A DNA stretch of 64,000 nucleotides from Corynebacterium pseudopelargi. GTDB lineage: Bacteria > Actinomycetota > Actinomycetes > Mycobacteriales > Mycobacteriaceae. The stretch is from the NCBI RefSeq assembly GCF_003814005.1, contig NZ_CP033898.1:1612001-1676000 (forward strand). The letters are read 5' to 3'. This document shows positions 56,844-64,000 of this stretch, one piece after another; position 1 is the stretch's first letter, and every line of letters begins with the position of its first letter. Made by a program: the position numbers and the translations under genes. The notes below the pieces were generated by a model. That model made no database searches, was not told the origin of the DNA, and worked only from the letters and a program-made list of their open reading frames with translations.

Positions 56844-58481
56844 ATGTCATTCGACGTCACTGCCACACCGCAATGGGAGGCGCTAGGCAAGCGCCACGAG
56901 GCGCTGCAGGCCACCGATTTGCGCACACTTTTTGGCGCAGACGTCAATCGCGCCGAGCGCTTCAGCTTCGATGCCGCTGGGCTGCACGTCGATTTGTCGA
57001 AGAACTTCATCGATGCCGATACCCTCAATGCTCTTGTGGATCTGGCCAACGCCGCTGATCTAAAGAACAAGATCGAGGCCATGTACCAAGGCGAGCACAT
57101 CAACAACACCGAGGATCGCGCAGTACTACACACCGCCTTGCGCATGCCGGTAGAAGATGAGCTGGAAGTCGATGGCCAAGACGTGGCCGCCGATGTGCAC
57201 GAGGTGCTCGCTCGCATGCGTGACTTTGCCACGGCCCTGCGCTCCGGTGCGTGGTTGGGCTATACCGGCCACACCATCAAGACGGTGGTGAACATCGGCA
57301 TCGGCGGTTCCGATTTAGGTCCCGCTATGGCAGTGAAGGCACTGCGCGCTTATGCCACCGCGGGTATTCATGCCAAGTTCGTCTCCAACGTCGATCCCGC
57401 CGATATGGTGGCAGTACTGGATGAATGCGACCCCGAATCCACCTTGTTTGTGGTGGCCTCTAAGACCTTTACCACCCAAGAAACCCTGGCCAATGCCCAT
57501 GCCGCCAAGCGCTGGGTATTGGAGAAGTTCGGAGATGAAGCCGCGGTAGCAAAGCACTTCGTGGCCGTTTCTACCAACGCCGAGAAGGTTGCCGAATTCG
57601 GCATCGATACCAAGAACATGTTCGGCTTCTGGAACTGGGTTGGCGGGCGCTACTCCGTGGATTCCGCCATCGGCTTGTCCCTGATGACCGTGATTGGCCC
57701 CATGGACTTCATGCGCTTCCTCGAAGGCTTCCACGCCATGGATGAGCACTTCCGCACCGCCGATTTCCGCGAGAACATCCCCGTGCTCATGGGCTTGCTG
57801 GGCGTGTTCTACAACGACTTCTTCGGCGCAGAAACCCACGCGGTGCTGCCTTATTCCGAGGATCTTGGCCGCTTCCCCGCCTACTTGCAGCAGCTCACAA
57901 TGGAGTCCAACGGCAAGTCTGTGCGCCGCGACGGCACCCCCGTGACCGCTGGTACCGGCGAGATTTTCTGGGGCGAGCCCGGCACCAATGGCCAGCACGC
58001 CTTTTTCCAGCTCATGCACCAGGGCACCAAGCTGATCCCCGCAGACTTCATTGGTTTTGCCCGCCCCAAGCAGGATCTGCCCACCGCGAGTGGCGAGGGT
58101 TCCATGCACGATCTTTTGATGAGCAACTTCTTTGCCCAAACCAAGGTCCTGGCCTTTGGCAAGACCGCCGAGGAGATCGAGGCCGAAGGCGTTGCAGCCG
58201 AGGTTGTGCCCCACAAGGTGATGCCGGGCAACCGCCCCACCACCACCATCCTTGCCGAGGAACTCACCCCCTATGTGCTTGGTTCCTTAATCGCCCTGTA
58301 TGAGCACATCGTGTTTACCCAGGGCATGATCTGGGACATCAACTCCTTCGATCAATGGGGCGTTGAGCTGGGCAAGCAGCAGGCCAATGACCTTGCCCCG
58401 GCCGTCAGTGGCGAGCAGGACGTCGATTCCGGCGATTCCTCCACCGACGAGCTCATCCGCTGGTACCGCTCCAAGCGCTAA
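56844..58481 (+). CDS. pgi: Glucose-6-phosphate isomerase
   Basis: Pgi interconverts glucose-6-phosphate and fructose-6-phosphate. The 545-residue protein has [18 protein letters not shown] around 150-168, the signature [16 protein letters not shown] around 260-275 and [19 protein letters not shown] near 495. Length is usual. The ATG at 56844 has ACGGAG upstream. It is divergent from gabD2, and its leader carries an unusual repeat arrangement. Confidence 0.96.
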   Translation: MSFDVTATPQWEALGKRHEALQATDLRTLFGADVNRAERFSFDAAGLHVDLSKNFIDADTLNALVDLANAADLKNKIEAMYQGEHINNTEDRAVLHTALRMPVEDELEVDGQDVAADVHEVLARMRDFATALRSGAWLGYTGHTIKTVVNIGIGGSDLGPAMAVKALRAYATAGIHAKFVSNVDPADMVAVLDECDPESTLFVVASKTFTTQETLANAHAAKRWVLEKFGDEAAVAKHFVAVSTNAEKVAEFGIDTKNMFGFWNWVGGRYSVDSAIGLSLMTVIGPMDFMRFLEGFHAMDEHFRTADFRENIPVLMGLLGVFYNDFFGAETHAVLPYSEDLGRFPAYLQQLTMESNGKSVRRDGTPVTAGTGEIFWGEPGTNGQHAFFQLMHQGTKLIPADFIGFARPKQDLPTASGEGSMHDLLMSNFFAQTKVLAFGKTAEEIEAEGVAAEVVPHKVMPGNRPTTTILAEELTPYVLGSLIALYEHIVFTQGMIWDINSFDQWGVELGKQQANDLAPAVSGEQDVDSGDSSTDELIRWYRSKR

Positions 58482-58506
58482 GGCCTCTTAGCTTTTACGC
58501 GCCACC

Positions 58507-58609
58507 CCTTCCCCACCTCACATGCCAGGTGTGGGAGGGATGGTGTTTTTTGCGGTGACAAAGAGAAAACCAGCCCCTTACTGCACATTTCGCAGCACAG
58601 GGGGCTGGT
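58507..58609 (+). terminator. Terminator structures after pgi
   Basis: An imperfect CCCACCT/AGGTGTGGG stem is followed by GGTGTTTTTTG (58507-58552). A second, perfect 9-bp stem ACCAGCCCC/GGGGCTGGT lies at 58569-58609 and may act in the other direction. Confidence 0.75.
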
Positions 58610-58641
58610 GTCTTCTACCAGGCAGTACATGACGATTAGCA

Positions 58642-58716
58642 CAGCACGCCAGCACCTTTGCTAACTCAGCACGCCAGCACCTTTGCTAATTCAGCACGAC
58701 AGCGCCTTTGCTAACT
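58642..58716. repeat. Three 25-bp tandem repeats over the end of the DUF1648 gene
   Basis: Units begin at 58642, 58667 and 58692, each reading CAGCACGCCAGCACCTTTGC with TAACT or TAATT at the end; copy 3 has CAGCACGACAGCGCC. The last unit contains the stop codon (TAG, 58713-58711) of the minus-strand gene. The partial fourth copy CAGCA follows. They look like a recent local duplication. Confidence 0.9.
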
Positions 58717-59493
58717 CAGCAAGAAGGGCAACGCAACGCACGCCACGACGGTGCCAAAGATGATGGCGGCAAATAGCTTGCCCTGCCAGCGGGCATAGTT
58801 GAAGTCAATGCCGATGCCAAAGCGACGCTCAACTGTTACGCGCGGATCCTTAGGGTTGTAGTAGAAAAGCCCGAACTTGTAGTGGTCATTGACGCCTTCT
58901 ACCTCGGCCCCCTCTGGCATCCTCCCGGATTGCTGGGCCTTTTCGATTGCTCGCTGCAAACCTCGCGTTTGCGCACTGGCCCACCAAAGCAACAGCACCA
59001 GCACCACCAGCACGAGAATCATGATGCCAATGAACAGTCCCATCCCATCCATCACGTGCTGGTACTGGGGCAGCACCGAGCACACTTGAACCACCGCGAT
59101 TACAAGTGCCAGCGCCAGGCTGATGTAAGCAATCATTTTGGCTGTCAGCACCCGGTTGAGTTCACTTTGCAGGCGCCGGTCAATGGGGTGATCTTCGGAT
59201 TCATTTTGCTTCATCGCGTAGGTGGCAAGCCCGGTCACGACCACCATGAGCACAATGGTGCCGATGAAGATAAAACTGCCCATAAAAACAGCGCTGATCG
59301 ATTTCGGCGCAAAATCATCCGGCCCGTCTGCGCCCCAGTGGGTGGGCACCGGCGAGGGAATGTCTTCCCATCGCATCCCCACATACGCCATTGCCCCACC
59401 GATGATGAGTGCACACAGCAGGTAGAGCCACTTCACGCTGTGTGTAGAAGGCCTCGGGTGATCTATGCGTTGCCACAGTTGGGCGTTATCCAT
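58711..59493 (-). CDS. DUF1648 membrane protein
   Basis: The 260-residue protein has five or six helices. The first extracytoplasmic loop has the DUF1648 pattern WEDIPSPVPTHWGADGPDDFAPK (about 42-64). The family includes SdpI-like immunity proteins, but the role here is unknown. GAGAGGAAG precedes the ATG at 59493. The 3' end runs into a 25-bp tandem repeat. Confidence 0.82.
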   Translation of the reverse strand: MDNAQLWQRIDHPRPSTHSVKWLYLLCALIIGGAMAYVGMRWEDIPSPVPTHWGADGPDDFAPKSISAVFMGSFIFIGTIVLMVVVTGLATYAMKQNESEDHPIDRRLQSELNRVLTAKMIAYISLALALVIAVVQVCSVLPQYQHVMDGMGLFIGIMILVLVVLVLLLWWASAQTRGLQRAIEKAQQSGRMPEGAEVEGVNDHYKFGLFYYNPKDPRVTVERRFGIGIDFNYARWQGKLFAAIIFGTVVACVALPFLLS

Positions 59494-59601
59494 GATGCTT
59501 CCTCTCCGGCTTTCTTGTTGAGCACCAAAAGCCTCTTTGCCGGCTGGTCGCTTAAGTTTGTAGCTTAGGTCACATACTATCGGAGGCAATACAATAGGGC
59601 A

Positions 59602-60060
59602 ATGCTTGAAGCTAACCACCACCACGTTGTACGGATCCGTCCGAGCGAAGGCCCGCACGAATACCAGCAGCTCGTGCACATTTGGGAGGCCAGCGTCCGC
59701 GCCACCCACACATTTTTGAGCGAGCAGCACTTCGAAGAAATCCGCGGCCACCTCGCAGAGGGCTACTTCCCCCAAGTCGAACTCCACGTCGCCACCATCG
59801 CCGGGAAGCCTGTGGGCTTTAGCGGCACCCACGGCGATAGCTTAGAGATGCTCTTTATCCACCCCGATTGGATGCGCCACGGCATCGGCACCCGCCTGCT
59901 CAACCACGCCCTCGAACGCGGCATCACCCGCCTGGACGTTAACGAAGAAAACCCGCAGGCCATCGCCTTCTACCAGCGCCACGGCTTTTCCACCACATCA
60001 CGCAGCGAAACCGACGAGGCCGGCCTGCCCTACCCCATCTTGCACATGGTGCGCTCTTAG
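59602..60060 (+). CDS. GNAT family N-acetyltransferase
   Basis: The 152-residue protein has the GNAT acetyl-CoA loop in WMRHGIGTRLLNHAL (about 93-107) and the C-terminal NPQAIAFYQRHGF motif. The substrate is unknown. A TACAAT hexamer lies 6 bases before the ATG with no clear Shine-Dalgarno sequence, suggesting a leaderless message. It is divergent from the DUF1648 gene. Confidence 0.85.
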   Translation: MLEANHHHVVRIRPSEGPHEYQQLVHIWEASVRATHTFLSEQHFEEIRGHLAEGYFPQVELHVATIAGKPVGFSGTHGDSLEMLFIHPDWMRHGIGTRLLNHALERGITRLDVNEENPQAIAFYQRHGFSTTSRSETDEAGLPYPILHMVRS

Positions 60061-60080
60061 CTTTTCGACGCCCCCGCTAC

Positions 60081-60386
60081 CTACCTCAAACGCCACCCAC
60101 TGGGCAGACCGCGATACAGAGACCAAGCAGTGGAAGTACATAGCACGAGCGTGATGAGAACTTTGGCGGGAGTGGCGTCCAAACGCGCGCCTACATAGGC
60201 GGCGAAGAAGATGGTGCCGATCAGCAGCGCGCGACGAGCCTGCGGAGGTGCCCACGCAAAAGTCAAAGCCGTGAGAACCAGTGCTGCACCGACGCTGATC
60301 GTGTAGGAAGCGCTGCCATCAAGTGAGTACATCGCGATCAATTGCGCTAGCAGCAACAGCAGCGCTGCGGGGATCCATTTCTGCAT
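60081..60386 (-). CDS. Small membrane protein, hypothetical
   Basis: This 101-residue protein has four hydrophobic helices (AALLLLLAQLIAMYS, ISVGAALVLTALTFAW, ALLIGTIFFAAYVGA and VLITLVLCTSTAW) and a basic C-terminus. I do not recognise a family. AGGAAT lies 10 bases upstream of the ATG. It converges with the GNAT gene and diverges from the DUF4112 gene. Confidence 0.6.
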   Translation of the reverse strand: MQKWIPAALLLLLAQLIAMYSLDGSASYTISVGAALVLTALTFAWAPPQARRALLIGTIFFAAYVGARLDATPAKVLITLVLCTSTAWSLYRGLPSGWRLR

Positions 60387-60603
60387 GGCTTGAAGTATTC
60401 CTCAGCAGTAAGACATGAACGAAATGGAAGAACAATCCAAGGCAGCACCCACCCGGAGATCAACGGCGCATTGTCTTTGCTGTGCAGGGGAGTTGAAGGC
60501 GGTGGGGCGTCGACAAGCCTGTTGTTGAAATCTTCATAATCCCAGGTCTTGGGGTATCCTCCCCTGAGTAAAAATTTTCTTACCCCGTGAAAGGCCTCGA
60601 TCC

Positions 60604-61080
60604 GTGTCCCAACCAGCTCAAAAGCCAAACACCATTAGCAGCAAGATTGCCCATGTGATGGACGATTCCATTAAGGTGCCTGGCACGCAACGGCGCTTCG
60701 GACTCGATCCGGTCATGGGTCTGGTGCCAGGTGTCGGCGCGGTCGCCGGCGCGTTGGTGGCGATGGGCATTGTGGCCGACGCGATCCGCTATCGCGTGCC
60801 AATCATCGTGCTGCTGCGCATGGGGTTGATGATCATGGTGGATATGATCATCGGCGCAATCCCTTTCATCGGCCAGGCCTTCGACTTCGGTTTTAAGGCC
60901 AATAAGCGCAACCTGCGCCTGCTGGAAGAGGCCATCGCCAGCCCAGAGGCAAAGCGCAAGGAGGCCAAGGCCTACATCATCGGCGCGATCCTCGTCTTCG
61001 TGCTCTTGCTTATCCTCATCCTGGTGGGATCTGGTGTGGCCATCTACTTCATCGGCAAGGCGCTTGGGCTTTGGGGCTAA
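60604..61080 (+). CDS. DUF4112 membrane protein
   Basis: The 158-residue protein has the DUF4112 pattern: IPGTQRRFG-like VPGTQRRFGLDPVMGLVPGVG near 24-44, a helix, and GAIPFIGQAFDFGFKANKRNLRLL near 82-105. Two or three further helices follow. The function is unknown. It starts with GTG 60604 behind AAAGG. A strong terminator lies downstream. Confidence 0.85.
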   Translation: MSQPAQKPNTISSKIAHVMDDSIKVPGTQRRFGLDPVMGLVPGVGAVAGALVAMGIVADAIRYRVPIIVLLRMGLMIMVDMIIGAIPFIGQAFDFGFKANKRNLRLLEEAIASPEAKRKEAKAYIIGAILVFVLLLILILVGSGVAIYFIGKALGLWG

Positions 61081-61132
61081 GGCGAATACTCATCACCTGC
61101 CCCTGATGCGGGTGCCACGCTGCACTCATCTC

Positions 61133-61172
61133 GCCGCCGAGGTTGCAAACGCCTCGGCGGCGTTTCTTTTTT
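61133..61172 (+). terminator. Terminator after the DUF4112 gene
   Basis: GCCGCCGAGG and CCTCGGCGGC form a 10-bp stem with a 9-base loop, followed by a run of Ts. Confidence 0.95.
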
Positions 61173-61324
61173 GCTTGATACAGGCCACCGCCCACATCCG
61201 GATGTTTTGCAGCATCGCAGAAGCTACTGCACGTTTACTACCCTCCTTCAGGGTCTAGGCATTGCTGCGGCGTTGAAGCCAGCGATAACGTGAGGAGCAA
61301 CCGCAAGCAAAGAAGGTGCATGCC

Positions 61325-61699
61325 ATGAACTCCAAATTCACTCCCTTGATCGCATCCATCGCGCTGCTTGCCCTGCTGCTCGGGACGTTTGTATATGCGC
61401 TTATTTCCAAGCCATCTACTTCCATAACCTTGCAGTGGTTTCCTGCCATCTTTTATGTCGCGGTGCTGCTCATTGCCGCTCTGAGCATCGCTGCAATGCG
61501 TAGACACCGCCAGCACAGCCGCCCTGTGGCGATCATCCACACCATCTCGATGCTGTCAGTGATCCTTGGTGTTACTTCCTTCTACATCTTCAATGCCCCC
61601 ACCACCATCAACATCTTCGGTTTCTTAACTGTTGCTGGTGGTTCAATTATTGCCTGCCTCAGCGCCATCCCCCTCGCCGTAAGCCCCGAGCCTCAGTAG
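61325..61699 (+). CDS. Hypothetical membrane protein
   Basis: The 124-residue protein has four hydrophobic helices (LIASIALLALLLGTFVYAL, FPAIFYVAVLLIAALSI, ISMLSVILGVTSFYIF and ITNIFG-FLTVAGG-like end) and no recognisable family. The ATG at 61325 is preferred because AAGAAGG precedes it; a GTG at 61316 is an alternative. Isolated between a terminator and the photolyase gene. Confidence 0.6.
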   Translation: MNSKFTPLIASIALLALLLGTFVYALISKPSTSITLQWFPAIFYVAVLLIAALSIAAMRRHRQHSRPVAIIHTISMLSVILGVTSFYIFNAPTTINIFGFLTVAGGSIIACLSAIPLAVSPEPQ

Positions 61700-61765
61700 C
61701 CCGTTTTTTGTCGATAGCCCAGCAGCATCCCAAGGTGTGGCTCGAAGTGTGATGGGCACCTGCCC

Positions 61766-61771
61766 TACACT
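61766..61771 (+). promoter_or_regulatory. Putative -10 hexamer of a leaderless photolyase transcript
   Basis: TACACT lies 7 bases before the ATG at 61779. There is no Shine-Dalgarno sequence. Confidence 0.5.
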
Positions 61772-61778
61772 TTCTGCC

Positions 61779-63116
61779 ATGGGAGCATTGCTGTGGTTCA
61801 GAGATGATCTTCGAGTCCAAGACAATCTGGCGCTGCTTGCTGCCTGCGAATCTGCCGAGGAAGTGGTGGCGGTCTATCTGCTCGATGAGCACTCCCCTGA
61901 GATACGCCCCCTCGGCGGAGCGTCCAAGTGGTGGCTCCACCACAGCCTCAAAGCCTTGCACGCAGAGCTTAGAGCACTCGGCATTCAACTCATCTTCCGC
62001 ACAGGTGCCGCACGCGAGGCAATCCCCGCTCTTGCGAAAGAAGTCCAGGCCTCGGCGGTGTTCTGGAATCGTCGCTATGGCGCTTCGCGAGCTATCGACG
62101 CCGATATCAAACAGCACCTCCACCACGAAGGCATCCAGGCGAGTTCTTTTCCTGGCCACCTGCTTTTTGAACCCTGGAACATCGCCAATAAGCAGGGCGA
62201 TCCCTATAAGGTCTTTACCCCCTTCTGGCGGGCATGCCGCGAACAACCTGCCCCCGCCTACCCCAAGGATGCCCCCGATCCCCTTGGTGGCACCCCGAGC
62301 GACTTTCCCACAGCCTCATTGGATCAGATCCTGCCGCTGCCGACCTGGCCGCATGAATTTGCCCAGCACTGGCAACCCGGTGCGGCGGGCGCCTACGAGG
62401 CCTTGGAGGATTTCTTAGACCACACCATCGATGAATATGCCGATGGCCGTGATGTTCCTGCGTTGGGCCACACCTCCAAGCTTTCCCCGCACCTGCGTTT
62501 TGGTGAGATCAGCCCACGCGAAGTTTGGCATGCCGTGGCCGAGCACCCCGCGCATGATTCTGAGGGCGCACGGGTATTCCTCTCCGAGCTGGGTTGGCGC
62601 GAATTCGCCTGGCATACGCTCTATCGCCACCCCGATCTTGCTACCCGCGGCCTTGATCGCCGCTTCGATGCGATGGTGTGGGAGCACGACCCGGAGGGCT
62701 TGACACTGTGGCAACAGGGCAAGACGGGGTTTGGGCTTGTCGACGCAGGCCTGCGTGAGCTTTGGCGCACCGGCACCATGCACAATCGCGTGCGCATGGC
62801 CGCAGCTTCCCTGCTGGTGAAGAACATGATGATCGACTGGCGCCTTGGCGAGCAATGGTTCTGGGATACCCTGTTGGATGCCGACGAGGCCAGCAACCCT
62901 TTCAACTGGCAGTGGGTGGCCGGCTGTGGCGCAGACGCCTCACCCTATTTCCGCATCTTTAACCCCGAAACGCAGCAAAAGAAGTTCGACGCCAACGGCA
63001 AGTACGTCAACCGCTGGGCACCCGACTGGATGGCTCACACCCCAGTGGTCGATCTACGCGAATCGCGCGCCAGGGCACTGACCGCCTTTGATGCGATCAA
63101 GGGGCTGCCACGCTAG
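61779..63116 (+). CDS. phr: Deoxyribodipyrimidine photolyase
   Basis: Photolyase uses light and FAD to reverse UV-induced pyrimidine dimers. The 445-residue protein begins MGALLWFRDDLRVQDNLALL, the antenna-domain start, and has the FAD-binding signature in EASNPFNWQWVAGCGADASPYFRIFNP (about 365-391), plus TMHNRVRM. It fits class I CPD photolyases. The ATG at 61779 was chosen for the conserved N-terminus. Confidence 0.93.
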   Translation: MGALLWFRDDLRVQDNLALLAACESAEEVVAVYLLDEHSPEIRPLGGASKWWLHHSLKALHAELRALGIQLIFRTGAAREAIPALAKEVQASAVFWNRRYGASRAIDADIKQHLHHEGIQASSFPGHLLFEPWNIANKQGDPYKVFTPFWRACREQPAPAYPKDAPDPLGGTPSDFPTASLDQILPLPTWPHEFAQHWQPGAAGAYEALEDFLDHTIDEYADGRDVPALGHTSKLSPHLRFGEISPREVWHAVAEHPAHDSEGARVFLSELGWREFAWHTLYRHPDLATRGLDRRFDAMVWEHDPEGLTLWQQGKTGFGLVDAGLRELWRTGTMHNRVRMAAASLLVKNMMIDWRLGEQWFWDTLLDADEASNPFNWQWVAGCGADASPYFRIFNPETQQKKFDANGKYVNRWAPDWMAHTPVVDLRESRARALTAFDAIKGLPR

Positions 63117-63134
63117 CTGATGGCCTCGCGCGGC

Positions 63135-63953
63135 CTAGTTCCCGCGCAGGGGCTGGCAGTGCGGGCACCACCAGATGATGCGCTCAAGTTCGGCACGTGG
63201 GTCGTCGACAAGCGAAGATTTTTCAATCAGGCTGCCGCAACGCCTGCAGGGTTTGTGATTGCGCCCAAACACATAGGAGGTTTCGCCTGCGCGGCGCACC
63301 CCGGTGGATACGCGAATGGGTGAAAGTCGGTTGTCCCACATCAGATTGCGCGTGACCTGAAGGATCCGATCCACGTCCACGTATCGCACTCGCTCGGCGG
63401 GATGCACCCCGCAAATAAAGCAGATCTCCGCGCGGTACTCATTGCCCACACCGGCGAGAATTTTCTGATCCAACAAGGCCAAACCGATGGCTCGATCAGG
63501 TTGCGCCAGCATCCGCCGGCGCGCTTCTTCTTCGCCGCCTTCCAACCAAGCATCGCCCAACACATCAGGACCTAGGTGGCCGATCTGGTTGTGGTATTCG
63601 CTGGTGGGATACACCCGCACCATGCCCAAATCGTGGCCTACCACCTCGATGGGGCGCGGCTGCGGGGCGCCTTCGAGCTCTAGTACTACGCGCGCACTAA
63701 AGCCTGGCTTGCGCCACTTATCACCCTTGAGGTGCACCGCCCAGGTGCCTTCCATTTTCAGGTGCGTGTGCAAGATCTCCGGGCCGAACTGCATAAAGAG
63801 GTGTTTGCCATAAGGCCACACGCGATCCACGATGCGCCCATCAAAATTAGCCAGGGCGAAATTGGGCACGCGGATGCTGGTGCCAAGCACCTCGCGGCCT
63901 TGCATGAACTGCATGCGCCTGGATAGTTGATAGACGGAATCACCCTCTGGCAT
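63135..63953 (-). CDS. nei: Fpg/Nei family DNA glycosylase (Nei-like)
   Basis: The 272-residue protein begins MPEGDSVYQLSRRM with catalytic Pro2 and Glu3. It has the H2TH segment LLDQKILAGVGNEYRAE, and a C-terminal zinc finger CRRCGSL...CPHC (about 238-265). Nei removes oxidised pyrimidines. A TACACT hexamer lies 7 bases upstream of the ATG at 63953, so it may be leaderless like the convergent photolyase. The two repair genes face each other with an 18-base gap. Confidence 0.93.
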   Translation of the reverse strand: MPEGDSVYQLSRRMQFMQGREVLGTSIRVPNFALANFDGRIVDRVWPYGKHLFMQFGPEILHTHLKMEGTWAVHLKGDKWRKPGFSARVVLELEGAPQPRPIEVVGHDLGMVRVYPTSEYHNQIGHLGPDVLGDAWLEGGEEEARRRMLAQPDRAIGLALLDQKILAGVGNEYRAEICFICGVHPAERVRYVDVDRILQVTRNLMWDNRLSPIRVSTGVRRAGETSYVFGRNHKPCRRCGSLIEKSSLVDDPRAELERIIWWCPHCQPLRGN

Positions 63954-63960
63954 GCACAAC

Positions 63961-63966
63961 AGTGTA
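63961..63966 (-). promoter_or_regulatory. Putative -10 hexamer of a leaderless nei transcript
   Basis: On the minus strand TACACT is followed by GTTGTGC and then ATG. The same hexamer and spacing precede phr and galU. Confidence 0.5.
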
Positions 63967-64000
63967 TGACTTGTTGGCATGAGCACCACGCACCCATCCC

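Noticed and set aside
57315-58214. A 299-residue minus-strand ORF over pgi
   Set aside because: It is a shadow of pgi codons in the opposite strand with no family match.
58642-58716. Possible CRISPR array at the 25-bp repeats
   Set aside because: The repeats are directly adjacent with no spacers, and no cas genes are present.
60347-60628. A longer minus-strand ORF upstream of the small membrane protein at 60081
   Set aside because: It is in a different frame from the supported gene, ends in a run of cysteines, and has no ribosome-binding site.

Overview
The window looks like a chromosomal segment of a Corynebacterium (Actinobacteria, mycolic-acid group). The evidence is AmtR, an Rpf2-type resuscitation factor with DUF348/G5 domains, BetP, a Pmt mannosyltransferase, the perM-purN-purH block, the galU-glp-rimJ-glpR block and a cluster of zinc-independent ribosomal proteins, in an order familiar from corynebacteria. 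The DNA has fairly high G+C, genes are tightly packed with many 4-bp overlaps, and several genes appear leaderless. I see no rRNA, tRNA, phage, insertion sequence or CRISPR array. The species cannot be named from the sequence alone.

Layout. 1-1690: cobalt uptake genes cbiM-cbiN-cbiQ (cbiQ runs off the left edge) behind a cobalamin riboswitch. 1.7-9.9 kb: a DUF4184 membrane protein, a DUF6882-like protein, a Cof-type HAD phosphatase, a 3-hydroxyisobutyryl-CoA hydrolase-like protein, polyphosphate kinase 2, a small monooxygenase, a polytopic membrane protein and a glutamate-synthase-domain oxidoreductase. 10-22 kb, all minus strand: a PepSY membrane protein, a membrane alpha/beta-hydrolase, an ABC-F ATPase, ispE, ksgA, rpf2, tatD, metG and rsmI. 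22-28 kb: a YkvI-like transporter, betP, pmt, an anti-sigma-like zinc-finger membrane protein and DoxX. 28.7-33 kb: the divisome-linked glpR, rimJ and gephyrin-like glp, then galU. 33-37.4 kb: fthC, a SAF-domain protein, mscL, a small ORF coupled to mog, and an HtrA protease. 37.6-41.5 kb: the rpmF/rpmE and rpmB/rpmG/rpsN/rpsR ribosomal gene clusters, a degenerate nucleotidyltransferase-like protein and amtR. 41.5-48 kb: citE-like, purH, purN, perM, a DUF2798 protein and an M23 peptidase. 48-52 kb: a PadR regulator with an ABC/FtsX exporter. 52-58.5 kb: pcrA/uvrD1, chorismate mutase, gabD2 and pgi. 58.6-64 kb: DUF1648, GNAT, DUF4112 and other small membrane proteins, a photolyase and a Nei-type glycosylase.

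Themes. Much of the window serves cell-envelope growth and division (rpf2, M23 peptidase, pmt, galU, glp/glpR, perM, HtrA) and osmotic stress (betP, mscL). Three of these genes (rpf2, betP, M23 peptidase) share an RTAAC-N6-RTAAC direct repeat upstream, which may be a common response-regulator site. DNA repair is represented by pcrA, photolyase and nei. Nitrogen control is represented by amtR with a neighbouring nucleotidyltransferase-like protein that has lost its catalytic aspartates. I found no obviously new defence or mobile system. The most useful leads are the shared promoter motifs, the degenerate nucleotidyltransferase, the gephyrin-like protein with an altered active-site loop, and some unusual small repeats.
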